From: JBGASG01 sp046328035 | Lineage (GTDB): Bacteria > Cyanobacteriota > Vampirovibrionia > Obscuribacterales > Obscuribacteraceae | Direction: 5' to 3' | NCBI GenBank assembly: GCA_046328035.1 | Contig: JAXLXI010000009.1 | Location: forward strand, 62,001-126,000 | Length of the DNA stretch: 64,000 bases | Position numbers and translations under genes: made by a program | The notes under the pieces: generated by a model | Told to the model about the DNA's origin: nothing | Databases searched by the model: none | What the model saw: only the letters and a program-made list of their open reading frames with translations | Part shown: positions 16,916 to 26,423 of the stretch, piece by piece | How the letters are laid out: the number at the start of each line of letters is the position of its first letter | Numbering within the stretch: the stretch's first letter is position 1

Positions 16916-17653
16916 GTGAAGAACGCAATTATCATCGCCGGCGGCAAAGGCGAACGGCTTCGCCCGCTCACTGACAGCAGACCGAAATGCATGGTGCCCG
17001 TCCTCGGCAATCCATTGCTGGCATTTCAGTTGAAGTGGCTGCAATCGCACGGAGTGCAGAATGTTGCAATTTGCTGCGGTTATTTGCACGAAGTAATACA
17101 AGAGCATTTCGGTGACGGCAAACGCTTCGGCGTCAACATCCAGTACCTCGTCGAGAATGAACCGCTGGGCAGAGGCGGCGCTCTCAAGCAAGGATTACGC
17201 GCCTTTAACGAGAAGAACGAACCGGTTATCGCTCTGAACGGCGACGCGATTACCAATCTGGATGCCACCAAGTTCAAAGAATTCCACATTGCGAAAGGGG
17301 GCTTGGCAACACTGGTTTCTGTGCCTCTCGTCAGCCCGTACGGCATCGTCGACTTTGCCAATGACCCTGATACCGTCACTGGTTTCAAAGAGAAGCCGCA
17401 GCTTGATTACTGGATCAATGCCGGCATCTACTTATTCAGCCCGCAAGCATTCGATCTGCTTCCTGACAAGGGCGATCATGAAGACACGACCTTCCCGACC
17501 ATGGCACTGCGTGGTGAGCTGAAGGCCTTCAAAACCAGCTGTTTCTGGAAACCGGTAGACACCATCAAAGATCTGTCCGAACTGCGTAATCAGTTTGAAC
17601 AAATGGTCTTGGGCGCGTTCTTCCAGAGCCCGGCGGTCTTCCCAACACCATAA
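16916..17653 (+). CDS. Sugar-1-phosphate nucleotidyltransferase
   Basis: 245 residues from a GTG at 16916, with GGAG 6 bp upstream (16906-16909) deciding the start. The N-terminal AGGKGERLRPLTDSRPKCMVPV is the canonical nucleotide-binding loop. NGDAITN carries the metal-binding Asp, and FKEKP and NAGIYLF are the sugar-phosphate contacts. The enzyme makes an NDP-sugar from NTP and sugar-1-phosphate, most like mannose-1-phosphate guanylyltransferase/glucose-1-phosphate thymidylyltransferase types of minimal length. It opens a rightward run of polysaccharide genes. Base and sugar specificity cannot be told. Confidence 0.88.
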   Translation: MKNAIIIAGGKGERLRPLTDSRPKCMVPVLGNPLLAFQLKWLQSHGVQNVAICCGYLHEVIQEHFGDGKRFGVNIQYLVENEPLGRGGALKQGLRAFNEKNEPVIALNGDAITNLDATKFKEFHIAKGGLATLVSVPLVSPYGIVDFANDPDTVTGFKEKPQLDYWINAGIYLFSPQAFDLLPDKGDHEDTTFPTMALRGELKAFKTSCFWKPVDTIKDLSELRNQFEQMVLGAFFQSPAVFPTP

Positions 17654-17669
17654 AATCCAGGGAGAAAGA

Positions 17670-20042
17670 ATGCGGGACTTCGATACCCAGCAGCAAAGCG
17701 TAAGTTCGAAGGGTTCCGCAGTTCTGGAGCCGAACCTTTCGGCGCAGGCTGTCATGGGCGACGCGCAGCAAAGTGATGCGTCCGCCCTGCTGACCGGCAA
17801 GCGCAGCCTCCTGTACTTAATTCCAATTTTGCTGCTCATGTCGTGGTGCTATGCGCCCGCCGTGATCAATGCATTTCACGGTGACGACTTCCTGCACGTG
17901 CAATGGTTGTCGCGCGCCAGCCATGACACCAAGTTGATCTGGGACAACTTCGTCGGTCCCTGGATGGGCGCGGCGACGGTGAAGTTTTACAGACCGCTGG
18001 TTTCGGTCACGCTCTTCGCCGACTATCTGCTGTACAACTTCAACGCCGCCGGCTTCCATGTGACCAATATCCTGTATCACATGGCCAGCGCCGTCTGCCT
18101 GTTCTTCATCGGGCAGCGCATCGCATTGCTGGCAGGGTATCAAAAAGAAACCGCTCGCACGGTCGGCGTCTTCGCGTCGGTGCTCTGGGGCATTTATCCC
18201 CTGAACGCCGAAGCTGTTTCGTGGATCACAGGACGCGTCGATGCGACTGTGACTGCATTCTCGATGGGTTCACTGCTTACTTATTTGCAGTGGCGCGATA
18301 ACAACAAGAAACTGACCCTTGCCCTCAGCCTGACGTTGTTTATTCTGGCATTGCTCTGCAAGGAGATGGCAATTATTCTGCCGCCTCTCTTCGCCTTCAT
18401 CGACGTCCTCTTCTCCAGCGGAACTTCATGGAAGAGCCGCCTGCGCAGTCTGCCATTCTGGGGCGTTCTGGGCGGCTATTTCGCGGTGCGTCAACTGACC
18501 ATGGGCACCATGATTGGTGCCTATGACGACAGCCTGGGGTTGGATCTGAAACACCTCTGGAAACGTTTTCGCGGCGGCATGCCCTTCTTCTTCGTGCCGT
18601 TCAACATGGCGGTGTTTCCCAAGGGAGACGTCGTCATCAAATGCTGGACGGCACTGCTGGCGTGTATCGGCATCAGCGGAATTGTGCAAATCTTCGCCAC
18701 TCGTATGCGCGCGTGGCGTTTTTATCTTTTCTGCGCCGGTTGGTTCGCGCTGGCTCTCATTCCTGTCTATAAAGTCTTCGATGTTGCCCAAGATCTCGAA
18801 AGTTCGCGTTATGCCTACCTGGCGACCCTGCCCTTGTGTTTATTGTTCGCCGCACTGGCTGCACCGCTGTGGCGCAACCGCGCAGTCTCGGGGTTGCAGT
18901 GCGCGGTGTTCGCTGCCTTCGTCGGCATCGCTGCCACCACTTTGCATACGCACAACATGGTCTGGCATAACGCCGGCGAAATCGGTAACCGCATCAAACA
19001 ACAGATGTATGCACTCGTCAAAGACATGCCGGCCAATCCCAATATTGTCTTGATCGGCGCGCCGGACAATGATCAGGGTGCATACATCATGCGCAACGCA
19101 TTGCCCGGCATGGTGACGCCGCCATATTTCCCGCAAGTGGTTGGTTCCGCAATCAACTTAGATCGGTTCTGCCCGATCTGGCCCTTTGGTGTTCTAAAAG
19201 ATCAGTGGGCAATTTCTGAAAATATGGTGCTGGCTCGCTGGGATGACAAAAACAAGTCCCTGGTGAAGACGCCGCTTGTGCCTTCGCCCACCGGACAGGT
19301 GATGCTACCGCTGCAAAACATCAAGGTCGGCGGCGGTACAATGCAGAAAAATGCCGATGGCAAAACGGTGACGATCAACGCGCCGCAGAAGTACACGATT
19401 CTCGATATGCGCGAGCTGAATGAAAAGTGCGGCGACTTCGATTTTGTTGAAGTGGCGTTGAGCAACTGCCGGGACAACCTCGATCAATCCACGATGGTGT
19501 ATGTCAATGACCTGCACCCGAATGCGTGGCCGACCTTCTCGTCGACCGTGCGACCGACTGTGATCCAGGATCGCCCCGGCAAACAGCGGATGATTTTCTC
19601 GTTCCGCCAGCGCCCCGAGTGGGCGATTGGTGGCACTTGCACGGAGCTGGTGTTCGGCGTCCCCTCCGCCGGCTACACCATCGAATCTATAAAGGGACTG
19701 AGTGCCAATCAGCTGATTCCACAGATCACGTTGCCTCCCGGTTCCATCAGCACCGGCTTCTTAGCGCTCACCAAGAACGCCGACTCAGAGGTGAAGGTAA
19801 AACATCCGAAAGGCACTGGCCTGATTCTCGAACTCTCACCACGCTACGGATACTTCGACAAACAATATCCGGCGGCACCAGAGACCAAAGGCACCATCAA
19901 GCAATATGCTGTTGATGCGCCGATCATTGCTAACGCGACGCAATTCAAAGACGGTATGTACCAGGCGCGTGTCTGGATTGCCGATGCCGCAGGCAAACCC
20001 CAGGGTCTCTCGTCCGATCACTTCATGCTCATTGTCCCCTAA
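17670..20042 (+). CDS. Large membrane glycosyltransferase-like protein with extracytoplasmic tail
   Basis: 790 residues from the ATG at 17670, with GGGAGAAAG just upstream. After a 45-residue polar leader there are about ten membrane segments (to near residue 420). A luminal-loop motif, FHGDDFLHVQWLSRA, sits where PMT/TMTC-type O-mannosyltransferases have their catalytic Asp pair, and FYRPLVSVTLFADYLLY is typical of the TMTC/ArnT-like superfamily. The last 360 residues are soluble with beta-rich character. It probably transfers a lipid-linked sugar outside the membrane. It lies 16 bp after the nucleotidyltransferase and before the acetylation pair. Confidence 0.7.
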   Translation: MRDFDTQQQSVSSKGSAVLEPNLSAQAVMGDAQQSDASALLTGKRSLLYLIPILLLMSWCYAPAVINAFHGDDFLHVQWLSRASHDTKLIWDNFVGPWMGAATVKFYRPLVSVTLFADYLLYNFNAAGFHVTNILYHMASAVCLFFIGQRIALLAGYQKETARTVGVFASVLWGIYPLNAEAVSWITGRVDATVTAFSMGSLLTYLQWRDNNKKLTLALSLTLFILALLCKEMAIILPPLFAFIDVLFSSGTSWKSRLRSLPFWGVLGGYFAVRQLTMGTMIGAYDDSLGLDLKHLWKRFRGGMPFFFVPFNMAVFPKGDVVIKCWTALLACIGISGIVQIFATRMRAWRFYLFCAGWFALALIPVYKVFDVAQDLESSRYAYLATLPLCLLFAALAAPLWRNRAVSGLQCAVFAAFVGIAATTLHTHNMVWHNAGEIGNRIKQQMYALVKDMPANPNIVLIGAPDNDQGAYIMRNALPGMVTPPYFPQVVGSAINLDRFCPIWPFGVLKDQWAISENMVLARWDDKNKSLVKTPLVPSPTGQVMLPLQNIKVGGGTMQKNADGKTVTINAPQKYTILDMRELNEKCGDFDFVEVALSNCRDNLDQSTMVYVNDLHPNAWPTFSSTVRPTVIQDRPGKQRMIFSFRQRPEWAIGGTCTELVFGVPSAGYTIESIKGLSANQLIPQITLPPGSISTGFLALTKNADSEVKVKHPKGTGLILELSPRYGYFDKQYPAAPETKGTIKQYAVDAPIIANATQFKDGMYQARVWIADAAGKPQGLSSDHFMLIVP

Positions 20043-20090
20043 GAAGTAAGTTGCCCTAACCAGGAAAGTAGTGCCCAGGAAACTGACTGA

Positions 20091-21515
20091 ATGCTTTTTA
20101 CAACCTGCATCTTCATGTTTCTGTTTCTGCCGATCGTGCTCGGCGGCTACTACTTGCTGCGCTCCAACTTTGCGCGCAATCTTTTACTGACTGCAGCCAG
20201 CCTGTTTTTCTACACCTGGGGCGAACCGACGTATTGTTGGGTGATGCTGGCAGTGGTGGCGATCAATTACGTAGCAGCCATCGCCATTGAACAAATGCGC
20301 GATGCCCGTAAACCCCTGATGGTGCTGACCGTCATGGCCAACCTGGCCACTCTTGCCTGGTTCAAGTACAGCGGCTTCCTGGCAGACAACATCAACGCCG
20401 GTCTGGCGGGGTTGCATATGCCGCAAATCGAATTTGCCGGCGTGCACCTGCCCCTGGGCATCTCGTTTTTTGTGTTCCACTCGCTCTCGTATGTGATTGA
20501 TGTCTATCGTGGCGTGGCCAGCGCGCAGCGCAATCCATTCAATATGGCACTGTACATATCGCTTTTCCCGCAACTAATCGCCGGACCAATTGTTCGCTAC
20601 CACGAAATCAAAGACCAGCTCACGCAGCGCACCGAGTCGATCGAGAAGTTCGCCGAGGGCATTCGCCGTTTCGTCGTTGGATTGGCCAAGAAAATGCTGG
20701 TGGCAAATGCGGTGGCAGCGCCCGCAGATCAGATTTTTGCGCTTCCGCCATCAGAGTTGGGCACAGCGACCGCGTGGCTCGGCGCCATTTGCTATATGCT
20801 GCAGATTTACTTCGACTTCTCGGGCTATTCGGATATGGCAGTCGGGCTGGGACTGATGTTCGGTTTCAGGCTGCCCGAAAACTTCAACTATCCCTACGTG
20901 GCAAAATCCATTCGCGAGTTCTGGCAGCGGTGGCACATGTCGCTGTCCAACTGGTTCCGCGATTACCTTTATATTCCGCTGGGGGGCAACCGAGTCAGCG
21001 CGCCGCGCGTGTGCACCAACCTATTGATTGTGTTCTTGCTGTGCGGGCTGTGGCACGGTGCCAGCTGGCAGTTTCTTGCCTGGGGCGCCTATCACGGGAC
21101 GTTCTTAGGCGCGGAACGCGCGTTTCTTGGCAAAATCCTGGACACGCTGGCAGCACCCTTCCGGCATATATATGTGCTGTTCGTCGTGTTATTCGGCTGG
21201 GTATTGTTCCGCGCCGACAACATGCCTCACGCGCTCACGTATTACTCGGCGATGTTTGGCTTGAACAAGGCTGCCGCCACCGCTCCCGTGCTCGACGCGC
21301 GCTATGTGACCAGCGAACTGGGATTTGTTATGGTGCTTGGTGTGATCTTCGCATTTGCGGGCTACGCCAAATTGCGCGACGGCTTTGCGAAGCTGCCTGC
21401 GTTCTCGGTACCCTACCTGCATCTGCGCACCGCCTGGTGCCTGGCATTACTTGTCCTCTGCGTCTTCGAAATCGCTTCGACGACGTACAACCCGTTTATC
21501 TACTTCAGGTTCTAA
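20091..21515 (+). CDS. MBOAT O-acyltransferase (AlgI-like)
   Basis: 474 residues with about ten to twelve membrane helices. The N-terminus (LFLPIVLGGYYLL, then LLTAASLFFYTWGEP) and the WQRWHMSLSNWFRDYLYIPL segment are hallmarks of AlgI-type proteins. The invariant MBOAT His lies in LWHGASWQFLAWG near residue 322. It passes acetyl groups across the inner membrane for O-acetylation of a polysaccharide. The next gene encodes an AlgX/AlgJ-like partner, the standard two-component arrangement. Confidence 0.9.
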   Translation: MLFTTCIFMFLFLPIVLGGYYLLRSNFARNLLLTAASLFFYTWGEPTYCWVMLAVVAINYVAAIAIEQMRDARKPLMVLTVMANLATLAWFKYSGFLADNINAGLAGLHMPQIEFAGVHLPLGISFFVFHSLSYVIDVYRGVASAQRNPFNMALYISLFPQLIAGPIVRYHEIKDQLTQRTESIEKFAEGIRRFVVGLAKKMLVANAVAAPADQIFALPPSELGTATAWLGAICYMLQIYFDFSGYSDMAVGLGLMFGFRLPENFNYPYVAKSIREFWQRWHMSLSNWFRDYLYIPLGGNRVSAPRVCTNLLIVFLLCGLWHGASWQFLAWGAYHGTFLGAERAFLGKILDTLAAPFRHIYVLFVVLFGWVLFRADNMPHALTYYSAMFGLNKAAATAPVLDARYVTSELGFVMVLGVIFAFAGYAKLRDGFAKLPAFSVPYLHLRTAWCLALLVLCVFEIASTTYNPFIYFRF

Positions 21516-21521
21516 GCGCGC

Positions 21522-23144
21522 ATGAAGAGCTCACCCACTACTCTTCATAGACCGGTTGCCGATGCGGCGAGCCCCGCTGCGGTTGACGCGCTTGCATCAA
21601 ATCAAGCGTCAGCGTCCAGCTCCTGGAACGACAAAATTCTGGTGGCAGTCTTTCTAGCGGCGATTCTGGTGCTCGGGGCATTGACCTGGATTATCTCGCC
21701 GGACACCAAGTCGGATGATGAGAATCGCGAACTGGCTGCCTTACCGAAATTCGATCGCAAAAAGAAGGACGAGTATCCGGCGCAGTTCGAAGCTTTCTTC
21801 AACGATCATCTGGCATTTCGCTCCAACATGGTGAAGGCAAGAAACCTAGCCAAGTATTCGTTGTTCGGAGTCTCGACCGGACCGGAAGCCGCTGTCGGCA
21901 AGGACGGATTTCTCTTCTTCATGGGCGATGATATGGAGCGTGTCTGCAAAGTCGAGCGCCCGCTGACGCAACGCCGGCTCGATGACTGGACCACGGCGAT
22001 TGTCGAGCGCCGGCAACTCTTCGATAAGCACGGCATCAAATATATGTTCGTCGTGGTGCCGGAGAAACCCTCGGTGTACCCGGACAAGGTGCCACCGGTG
22101 CTTTCGCCGGTCAGAAAGGTCTCTGGTATCGACCAGCTGCAGCAGGCACTACAGGCGGTGCCTGGCGGAGCTGGTGCCAGTTTCTTCAATCTGCTCAAAG
22201 AAGAAACTGACGGCCGGCAAACTCGCGATACTTATTTAAAGACAGATTCGCACTGGAACGCATTCGGAGCGCTGCTCGGCTATCAGGCTGTGATGAAACA
22301 GCTGCGCGCGTGGTTCCCGCAGCTTGAGCCGACGCTGACAGAACAGCAGGTCGACATGCGTATGCTGCCATTTGCTAACGGTGACTGCCCGAAACTGATG
22401 GGGCTGTCGCACTGGATAACGGAAACGGCTCCGCGGGGCGATGCGGTGTCGCGTGATCCGGCTATTTCCAAATTGATGAACATCGAGCTGGATCGCACTG
22501 ATTGGGAACGTCATGATGCGGCGGCCCAGAACCTGCCGACGGCGGTTATACTGCATGACTCGTTTGGATTCACTCTCAAACCTTATATATACAACCACTT
22601 CAAGAAGGTGCACTTCGTTCGCCAGTCGACGTACGCATTCGACGAGAAGCTGATCGATAAGTACAAACCGGATGTGGTCATTCAATTGTTGGTCGAGCGT
22701 CACGTGATGATGGTCGTGCCGGACCACAGCCGCGACTGGCGCCACTGGCTGAAGTCGGCGATTGAGAAACAGGCAGCGCAAGCGCCGGCTGCCATACCGG
22801 GCGCGGCTGCGGCACCTAAGTGGCTGAACATATTACCTAGTACCGAAGTATTCAATGTCAGCGCACTCAACGAAATCAAGTTTGGCGACGTGAAACCAAC
22901 AACCATGCGCCATTACACCAAGCGCGGGGACACCATTGAGTTCACTCCCGAGAGCGCTCAATTCGCCGACTACTACTTGCTCAAGAGCGGCGATCAAGGC
23001 TACAAGCTGGCGGATTCCGCGTCGCGCCACGCTTACGAGCAGTTGCAGACCTTTATCACGTCCAGCGGAAAATATGTGAAGGCGGACGAGTTTGTGCTTC
23101 CCGATAACGAAGTGCTGACTCTCTATGTCCGGAAGAAAAACTAA
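21522..23144 (+). CDS. AlgX/AlgJ-like polysaccharide O-acetyltransferase (SGNH-like)
   Basis: 540 residues. A polar N-terminus precedes one membrane anchor (ILVAVFLAAILVLGALTWII). The periplasmic domain shows the AlgJ/AlgX marks: ENRELAALPKF near the start, KTDSHWNAFGALLGY near residue 240 (Asp-x-His of the catalytic triad) and ILHDSFGFTLKPY near 345, where the nucleophilic Ser lies. It should accept acetyl groups from the MBOAT protein 6 bp upstream and place them on a glycan. A C-terminal extension of about 120 residues has no recognised domain. Confidence 0.85.
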   Translation: MKSSPTTLHRPVADAASPAAVDALASNQASASSSWNDKILVAVFLAAILVLGALTWIISPDTKSDDENRELAALPKFDRKKKDEYPAQFEAFFNDHLAFRSNMVKARNLAKYSLFGVSTGPEAAVGKDGFLFFMGDDMERVCKVERPLTQRRLDDWTTAIVERRQLFDKHGIKYMFVVVPEKPSVYPDKVPPVLSPVRKVSGIDQLQQALQAVPGGAGASFFNLLKEETDGRQTRDTYLKTDSHWNAFGALLGYQAVMKQLRAWFPQLEPTLTEQQVDMRMLPFANGDCPKLMGLSHWITETAPRGDAVSRDPAISKLMNIELDRTDWERHDAAAQNLPTAVILHDSFGFTLKPYIYNHFKKVHFVRQSTYAFDEKLIDKYKPDVVIQLLVERHVMMVVPDHSRDWRHWLKSAIEKQAAQAPAAIPGAAAAPKWLNILPSTEVFNVSALNEIKFGDVKPTTMRHYTKRGDTIEFTPESAQFADYYLLKSGDQGYKLADSASRHAYEQLQTFITSSGKYVKADEFVLPDNEVLTLYVRKKN

Positions 23145-23146
23145 TC

Positions 23147-24952
23147 ATGGGAACGGAAATGACGACAGGCAGCACGACATACGAGAAAGAGAGTTCCGCG
23201 GTTCCCGCAGGGACGGCTACCGCGCACGCGGAAGCCGCGGTGAGCGTTTCTCCAGTTGCCCGACTTGCCAATCTTGTCGAGAAACAACACGTAGCCATCG
23301 TGCTGCTGTTTCTTCTGGCTCTCGAACTGGTCATCTTCGGGACGCCATACGCTAAGACAGGTTTCTTTCTGGATGACTGGCTGACGCTCTTCCAATTGAA
23401 GTTCGGACCGCAGGAGGTGTGGGCTGCTACGCAGAAGTATCTGTTCAATGATCCGCGCGTTCTGATCCGACCAATTGAGGCTCCGTATTTCGCGATCCTA
23501 TATAAGACATTTGGATTCAAGGCTGCGGGCTACCACTTCGTCAACGGCGCCATGGAGGTGCTGAGCGGCTTCTTCCTCTACCTGTCGATGGTGCGCATGA
23601 CGCGCAACAAGGCGCTGGCTTTCATGGCTTCGGCGTTGTTCATCGTCAATCCGACGCACGACGCAACACACTACTGGATGGTTTGCAGCTCCGCGACGTT
23701 GAGCATGATGCTGTTTCTTGCCAGTTTCTGGAGCATTCTCAAGGCTGTCGATGACAACAACCGCGCCATGTACGTGTGGTCAGGCGCGTTGCTGACAATC
23801 AGCCTGTTCAATTACGAATCGTGCATCGCCCTGCCGCTGGCCATGGTCGTCGGCGTCGGACTTATGCAGTGGCCGAAAAATGGTTTCAAGGCTGCCGCCC
23901 GGCAATGCGTCAATGTCGGAGTATTTCTTCTGATACCGGTGGTGGTGACCTTCGTCTATCAAAGATACCTGTCGCCGCTGATCAGTTACAGCTGGGTGAA
24001 GCGCATCGAAGGCAACGGCAGTTACATTTTGCCGACCATCGGCATGGGGCTCGAGATTCAAACGCCGTGGGCGCTGGCAGCTTTCATCAAGAAATACCTG
24101 CTGGCTGATTTCTTCCATGGAATGAACGCAGTGGGAGCAATTTTATTGGGTGGCATTGTCGCCGCCGGCAGCGCGCTCACCGCATTTTTCTTCTCGCGGC
24201 AGGAAACTGCAGCCGCTCCGAAGCCCGTCGTCGTGCAGTCGCAAGTGGCGGCATTCGGCTTGCTGTTTGCCGTGCTGGCGCTGGCGGTGTTCGGTCTGAG
24301 TTCGGAATACACGCCACTCATGATCACGTTGATCAATCGCATTAATCTTGGCGCCAGCGTCGGGGCATCGCTAATCACGGCTGCCATGGTCGTGTGCGGC
24401 TATCAGCTGGCTCTGCGCGTACTGCCGCGGAGAGTTGCAGTGTCAGCATCCTGCCTGGTTTTCGCGGGGGTGTTTTCGGTGTTTGCGCTTTCCGACCGGG
24501 TGCTGTCCAATGCCTGGTTGGTGTCGACCGTCGTGCAAAACCGCATTCGCGAAGTGATTTCTGCCAACGCTTCCAAATTGAAGGAAGGCGACGGCATCAT
24601 CTTGTTGAACTGCCCGCGCTATGTTCTCTGGGCGCCGATTGCCGATGGCACCTGGGACCTGCAAGCGATGCTGCGCGTCGCGTCGAACAACGACAAGATA
24701 TACGGCACCTCGGTGTCGGATCGTCTTGTCGTGTCGCGCACGGGCGTAAAGGACTTCGTGTTCGGCACGAAACAGATTGCCGACCTGCCCTTCAAATCGC
24801 TTTATTCTTTAGAGCCGCACACCGCGAAATTCCAGCCGGTGCCCAGTGCGGAGGCGTTTATCGATGCGGTCGATCGCACCACGCATGAAATGGGTATCGC
24901 TCCGGCAGTGGTCCAGCGCTGGCGCGATGGGTTGAAAAACCAGCAGCCCTAA
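23147..24952 (+). CDS. Polytopic membrane protein, GT-C/PMT-like
   Basis: 601 residues with about ten membrane segments. The first luminal loop carries FFLDDWLTLFQLKF, similar to the acidic pair of GT-C enzymes, followed by RPIEAPYFAILYKTFGF, paralleling the TMTC-like neighbour at 17670. The start lies 2 bp after the upstream stop; an alternative ATG at 23159 has a GGAACGGAA upstream. As last gene of the 16916-24952 run it is probably another polyprenyl-sugar transferase or modifier of the same polysaccharide. No specific family name is supported. Confidence 0.6.
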   Translation: MGTEMTTGSTTYEKESSAVPAGTATAHAEAAVSVSPVARLANLVEKQHVAIVLLFLLALELVIFGTPYAKTGFFLDDWLTLFQLKFGPQEVWAATQKYLFNDPRVLIRPIEAPYFAILYKTFGFKAAGYHFVNGAMEVLSGFFLYLSMVRMTRNKALAFMASALFIVNPTHDATHYWMVCSSATLSMMLFLASFWSILKAVDDNNRAMYVWSGALLTISLFNYESCIALPLAMVVGVGLMQWPKNGFKAAARQCVNVGVFLLIPVVVTFVYQRYLSPLISYSWVKRIEGNGSYILPTIGMGLEIQTPWALAAFIKKYLLADFFHGMNAVGAILLGGIVAAGSALTAFFFSRQETAAAPKPVVVQSQVAAFGLLFAVLALAVFGLSSEYTPLMITLINRINLGASVGASLITAAMVVCGYQLALRVLPRRVAVSASCLVFAGVFSVFALSDRVLSNAWLVSTVVQNRIREVISANASKLKEGDGIILLNCPRYVLWAPIADGTWDLQAMLRVASNNDKIYGTSVSDRLVVSRTGVKDFVFGTKQIADLPFKSLYSLEPHTAKFQPVPSAEAFIDAVDRTTHEMGIAPAVVQRWRDGLKNQQP

Positions 24953-24958
24953 GAAAAG

Positions 24959-25378
24959 TTACTCATCCCCAGGCACGAGAACCAGCTTGCCCTTGATAGG
25001 CTTGATTGCTCTAAAGTCTCGGGTGTCCACGGTCAGAATTCGTTCGACGCCCAGTCTCTCAGCTGTCGCGACTATTGCTGCATCTGCCAGCCCGATGTCC
25101 AGATCTCTGTACTGCGCGATCAGTTCTCGACACCGGCTCAAGTCAGTTACCTGTAAGGGTTCCAGGTTGTATGTCGCAGTAACGATGCCATCGAGAAAGT
25201 CAATCTCGGCTTCCACGCCCAGAAATTCGCGAAGCAAGTAATCGATCTCCGCCAGAATGACAGTTGGGATGATGATGGATCCCCGCTCTTTCTTGAGTGC
25301 CCGAGTTACTGCAGCGTGGTGCTTGTCGTCCGCATCGTAGAGAGCATAGATAGCCCCAGAATCTGCAATGACTGTCAT
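24959..25378 (-). CDS. vapC: PIN-domain toxin (VapC-like)
   Basis: 139 residues beginning directly with the PIN strand MTVIADSGAIYALYD. Other acidic positions are in VILAEIDYLLREF, DIGLADAAIVATAERL and TVDTRDFRAI, so the four-acid site looks intact. The start overlaps the upstream RHH antitoxin by 4 bp. The 3' end is 6 bp from the convergent membrane-protein stop. Confidence 0.85.
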   Translation of the reverse strand: MTVIADSGAIYALYDADDKHHAAVTRALKKERGSIIIPTVILAEIDYLLREFLGVEAEIDFLDGIVTATYNLEPLQVTDLSRCRELIAQYRDLDIGLADAAIVATAERLGVERILTVDTRDFRAIKPIKGKLVLVPGDE

Positions 25379-25617
25379 TTGCGCGATCTGGCGCGCTTTC
25401 TCAACAGCTCTTCGGCCTTTTGAGAAACATCATTTCTCCCGCTTCGATACGCACCAGCGCCTGGTGGGAGCGTGCGAGTCCGTTGCTGTTCGAGCTGTTC
25501 AACATACTTCTCAATGGCAGTACGCATGATCTCTGCCTGGCTTATGCCATCGGCTTCTGCCAGGTGCCGCAGAGCAAGAGCAGTGTGTTCTTGGAGATAG
25601 ATTGTCGTGCGCAGCAC
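25375..25617 (-). CDS. vapB: Ribbon-helix-helix antitoxin (CopG-like)
   Basis: 80 residues. The N-terminal strand RTTIYLQEHTALALRHLAE and helix EADGISQAEIMRTAIEKYVEQL match a CopG/MetJ-type RHH DNA-binding domain. The C-terminal Arg/Lys-rich part would bind the PIN toxin encoded immediately downstream (4-bp overlap). An inverted repeat with a consensus -35 hexamer lies 24 bp upstream and is the likely autoregulatory site. Confidence 0.82.
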   Translation of the reverse strand: MLRTTIYLQEHTALALRHLAEADGISQAEIMRTAIEKYVEQLEQQRTRTLPPGAGAYRSGRNDVSQKAEELLRKRARSRK

Positions 25618-25640
25618 TTCATGCGTCCTCAGCCTGGTTA

Positions 25641-25666
25641 TGACGTATATGTTAGCATATATGTCA
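25641..25666 (-). promoter_or_regulatory. Operator/promoter of the RHH-PIN module
   Basis: TGACGTATATG (25641-25651) and CATATATGTCA (25656-25666) form an inverted repeat with one mismatch and a 4-bp centre. On the minus strand the outer edge supplies a perfect -35 box, TTGACA (25662-25667), so a bound repressor would cover the promoter. No equally good -10 box is seen. The antitoxin gene starts at 25617. Confidence 0.5.
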
Positions 25667-25762
25667 ATTCGAGAACCGTGAAACGGACTTTTCGTCGCGC
25701 TGGCGAAGCTGTATGGTGCATGTTAAACTTGAAGTTGAAGTTAAGCTTGGAGCTCTTCGGCT

Positions 25763-26011
25763 GTGGAGCAAGTCTCAATACTCGAATTTCGGAAGCACGC
25801 GGAGGCGATTATCGCGAAGGTCCGCCAGGGCAAGCATCTAGTCTTGACCTATCGCGGTAAGCCTGTGATTCGGCTCGAACCCATCACGGATGCGCCAGTA
25901 GACGGGGATGATCCGTTTTACTCCCTACCCTTACTGGCGACGGCATCGACCTCACAAGGGAAGAAGAGCATAACCAATGAAGAAATCGACGAAATCGTCT
26001 ACGGCAAGTGA
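25763..26011 (+). CDS. Phd/YefM-type antitoxin
   Basis: 82 residues from a GTG at 25763. VSILEFRKHAEAIIAKVRQG followed by LVLTYRGKPVIRLEPI is the standard Phd/YefM core. The C-terminus (SITNEEIDEIVYGK) matches the toxin-wrapping tail common in antitoxins paired with PIN toxins. It is divergent from the RHH module, sharing a 145-bp control region, and the toxin gene starts 35 bp before its stop. Confidence 0.82.
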   Translation: MEQVSILEFRKHAEAIIAKVRQGKHLVLTYRGKPVIRLEPITDAPVDGDDPFYSLPLLATASTSQGKKSITNEEIDEIVYGK

Positions 26012-26414
26012 TGTCTTCGTTGACACGAGTGGTTTCTATGCGCTCCTGTTTCCGCGCGACGATATGCATGTTCAAGGGACGACTATACTTGACCTGGCGC
26101 GACAAGCCGGACGCCGATTTGTGACCTCGGACTATGTTCTCGATGAGACTGCAACGCTGCTTCGCGCAAGGGGACACGAGCTGCTCATAGCGCCATTCTT
26201 TGATCGAGCGTTGGGGTCGCAAGCTTTGCGGATTGAGTGGATGGACACAGAGCGTTTTGAGCTGACACGCCGATTTTTTTTGAAGCACAGCGACAAGGCT
26301 TGGTCGTTCACTGATTGTTTTAGCTTCTGTCTGATGAAGGCTTTGCGCATCGAAGATGCTCTCACCAAAGACGACCACTTTCGTCAAGCAGGATTCAATC
26401 CATTATTGATTTAG
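25977..26414 (+). CDS. vapC: PIN-domain toxin
   Basis: 145 residues with a short Lys/Ser-rich leader before VFVDTSGFYALLFPRDD. The remaining PIN positions are DYVLDETATLL, SFTDCFSFCLM and ALTKDDHF. This arrangement, with a DETxTLL helix, is typical of the COG2402/COG4113-like PIN group. It overlaps the Phd-type antitoxin by 35 bp; an internal start would shorten the overlap but remove only the leader. It forms the fourth PIN module in the window. Confidence 0.82.
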   Translation: MKKSTKSSTASDVFVDTSGFYALLFPRDDMHVQGTTILDLARQAGRRFVTSDYVLDETATLLRARGHELLIAPFFDRALGSQALRIEWMDTERFELTRRFFLKHSDKAWSFTDCFSFCLMKALRIEDALTKDDHFRQAGFNPLLI

Positions 26415-26423
26415 TGTGAAAGG

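Noticed and set aside
20774..21550. 258-codon frame overlapping the MBOAT gene
   Set aside because: Out-of-frame shadow; Arg-rich composition and no membrane pattern, unlike the AlgI frame.
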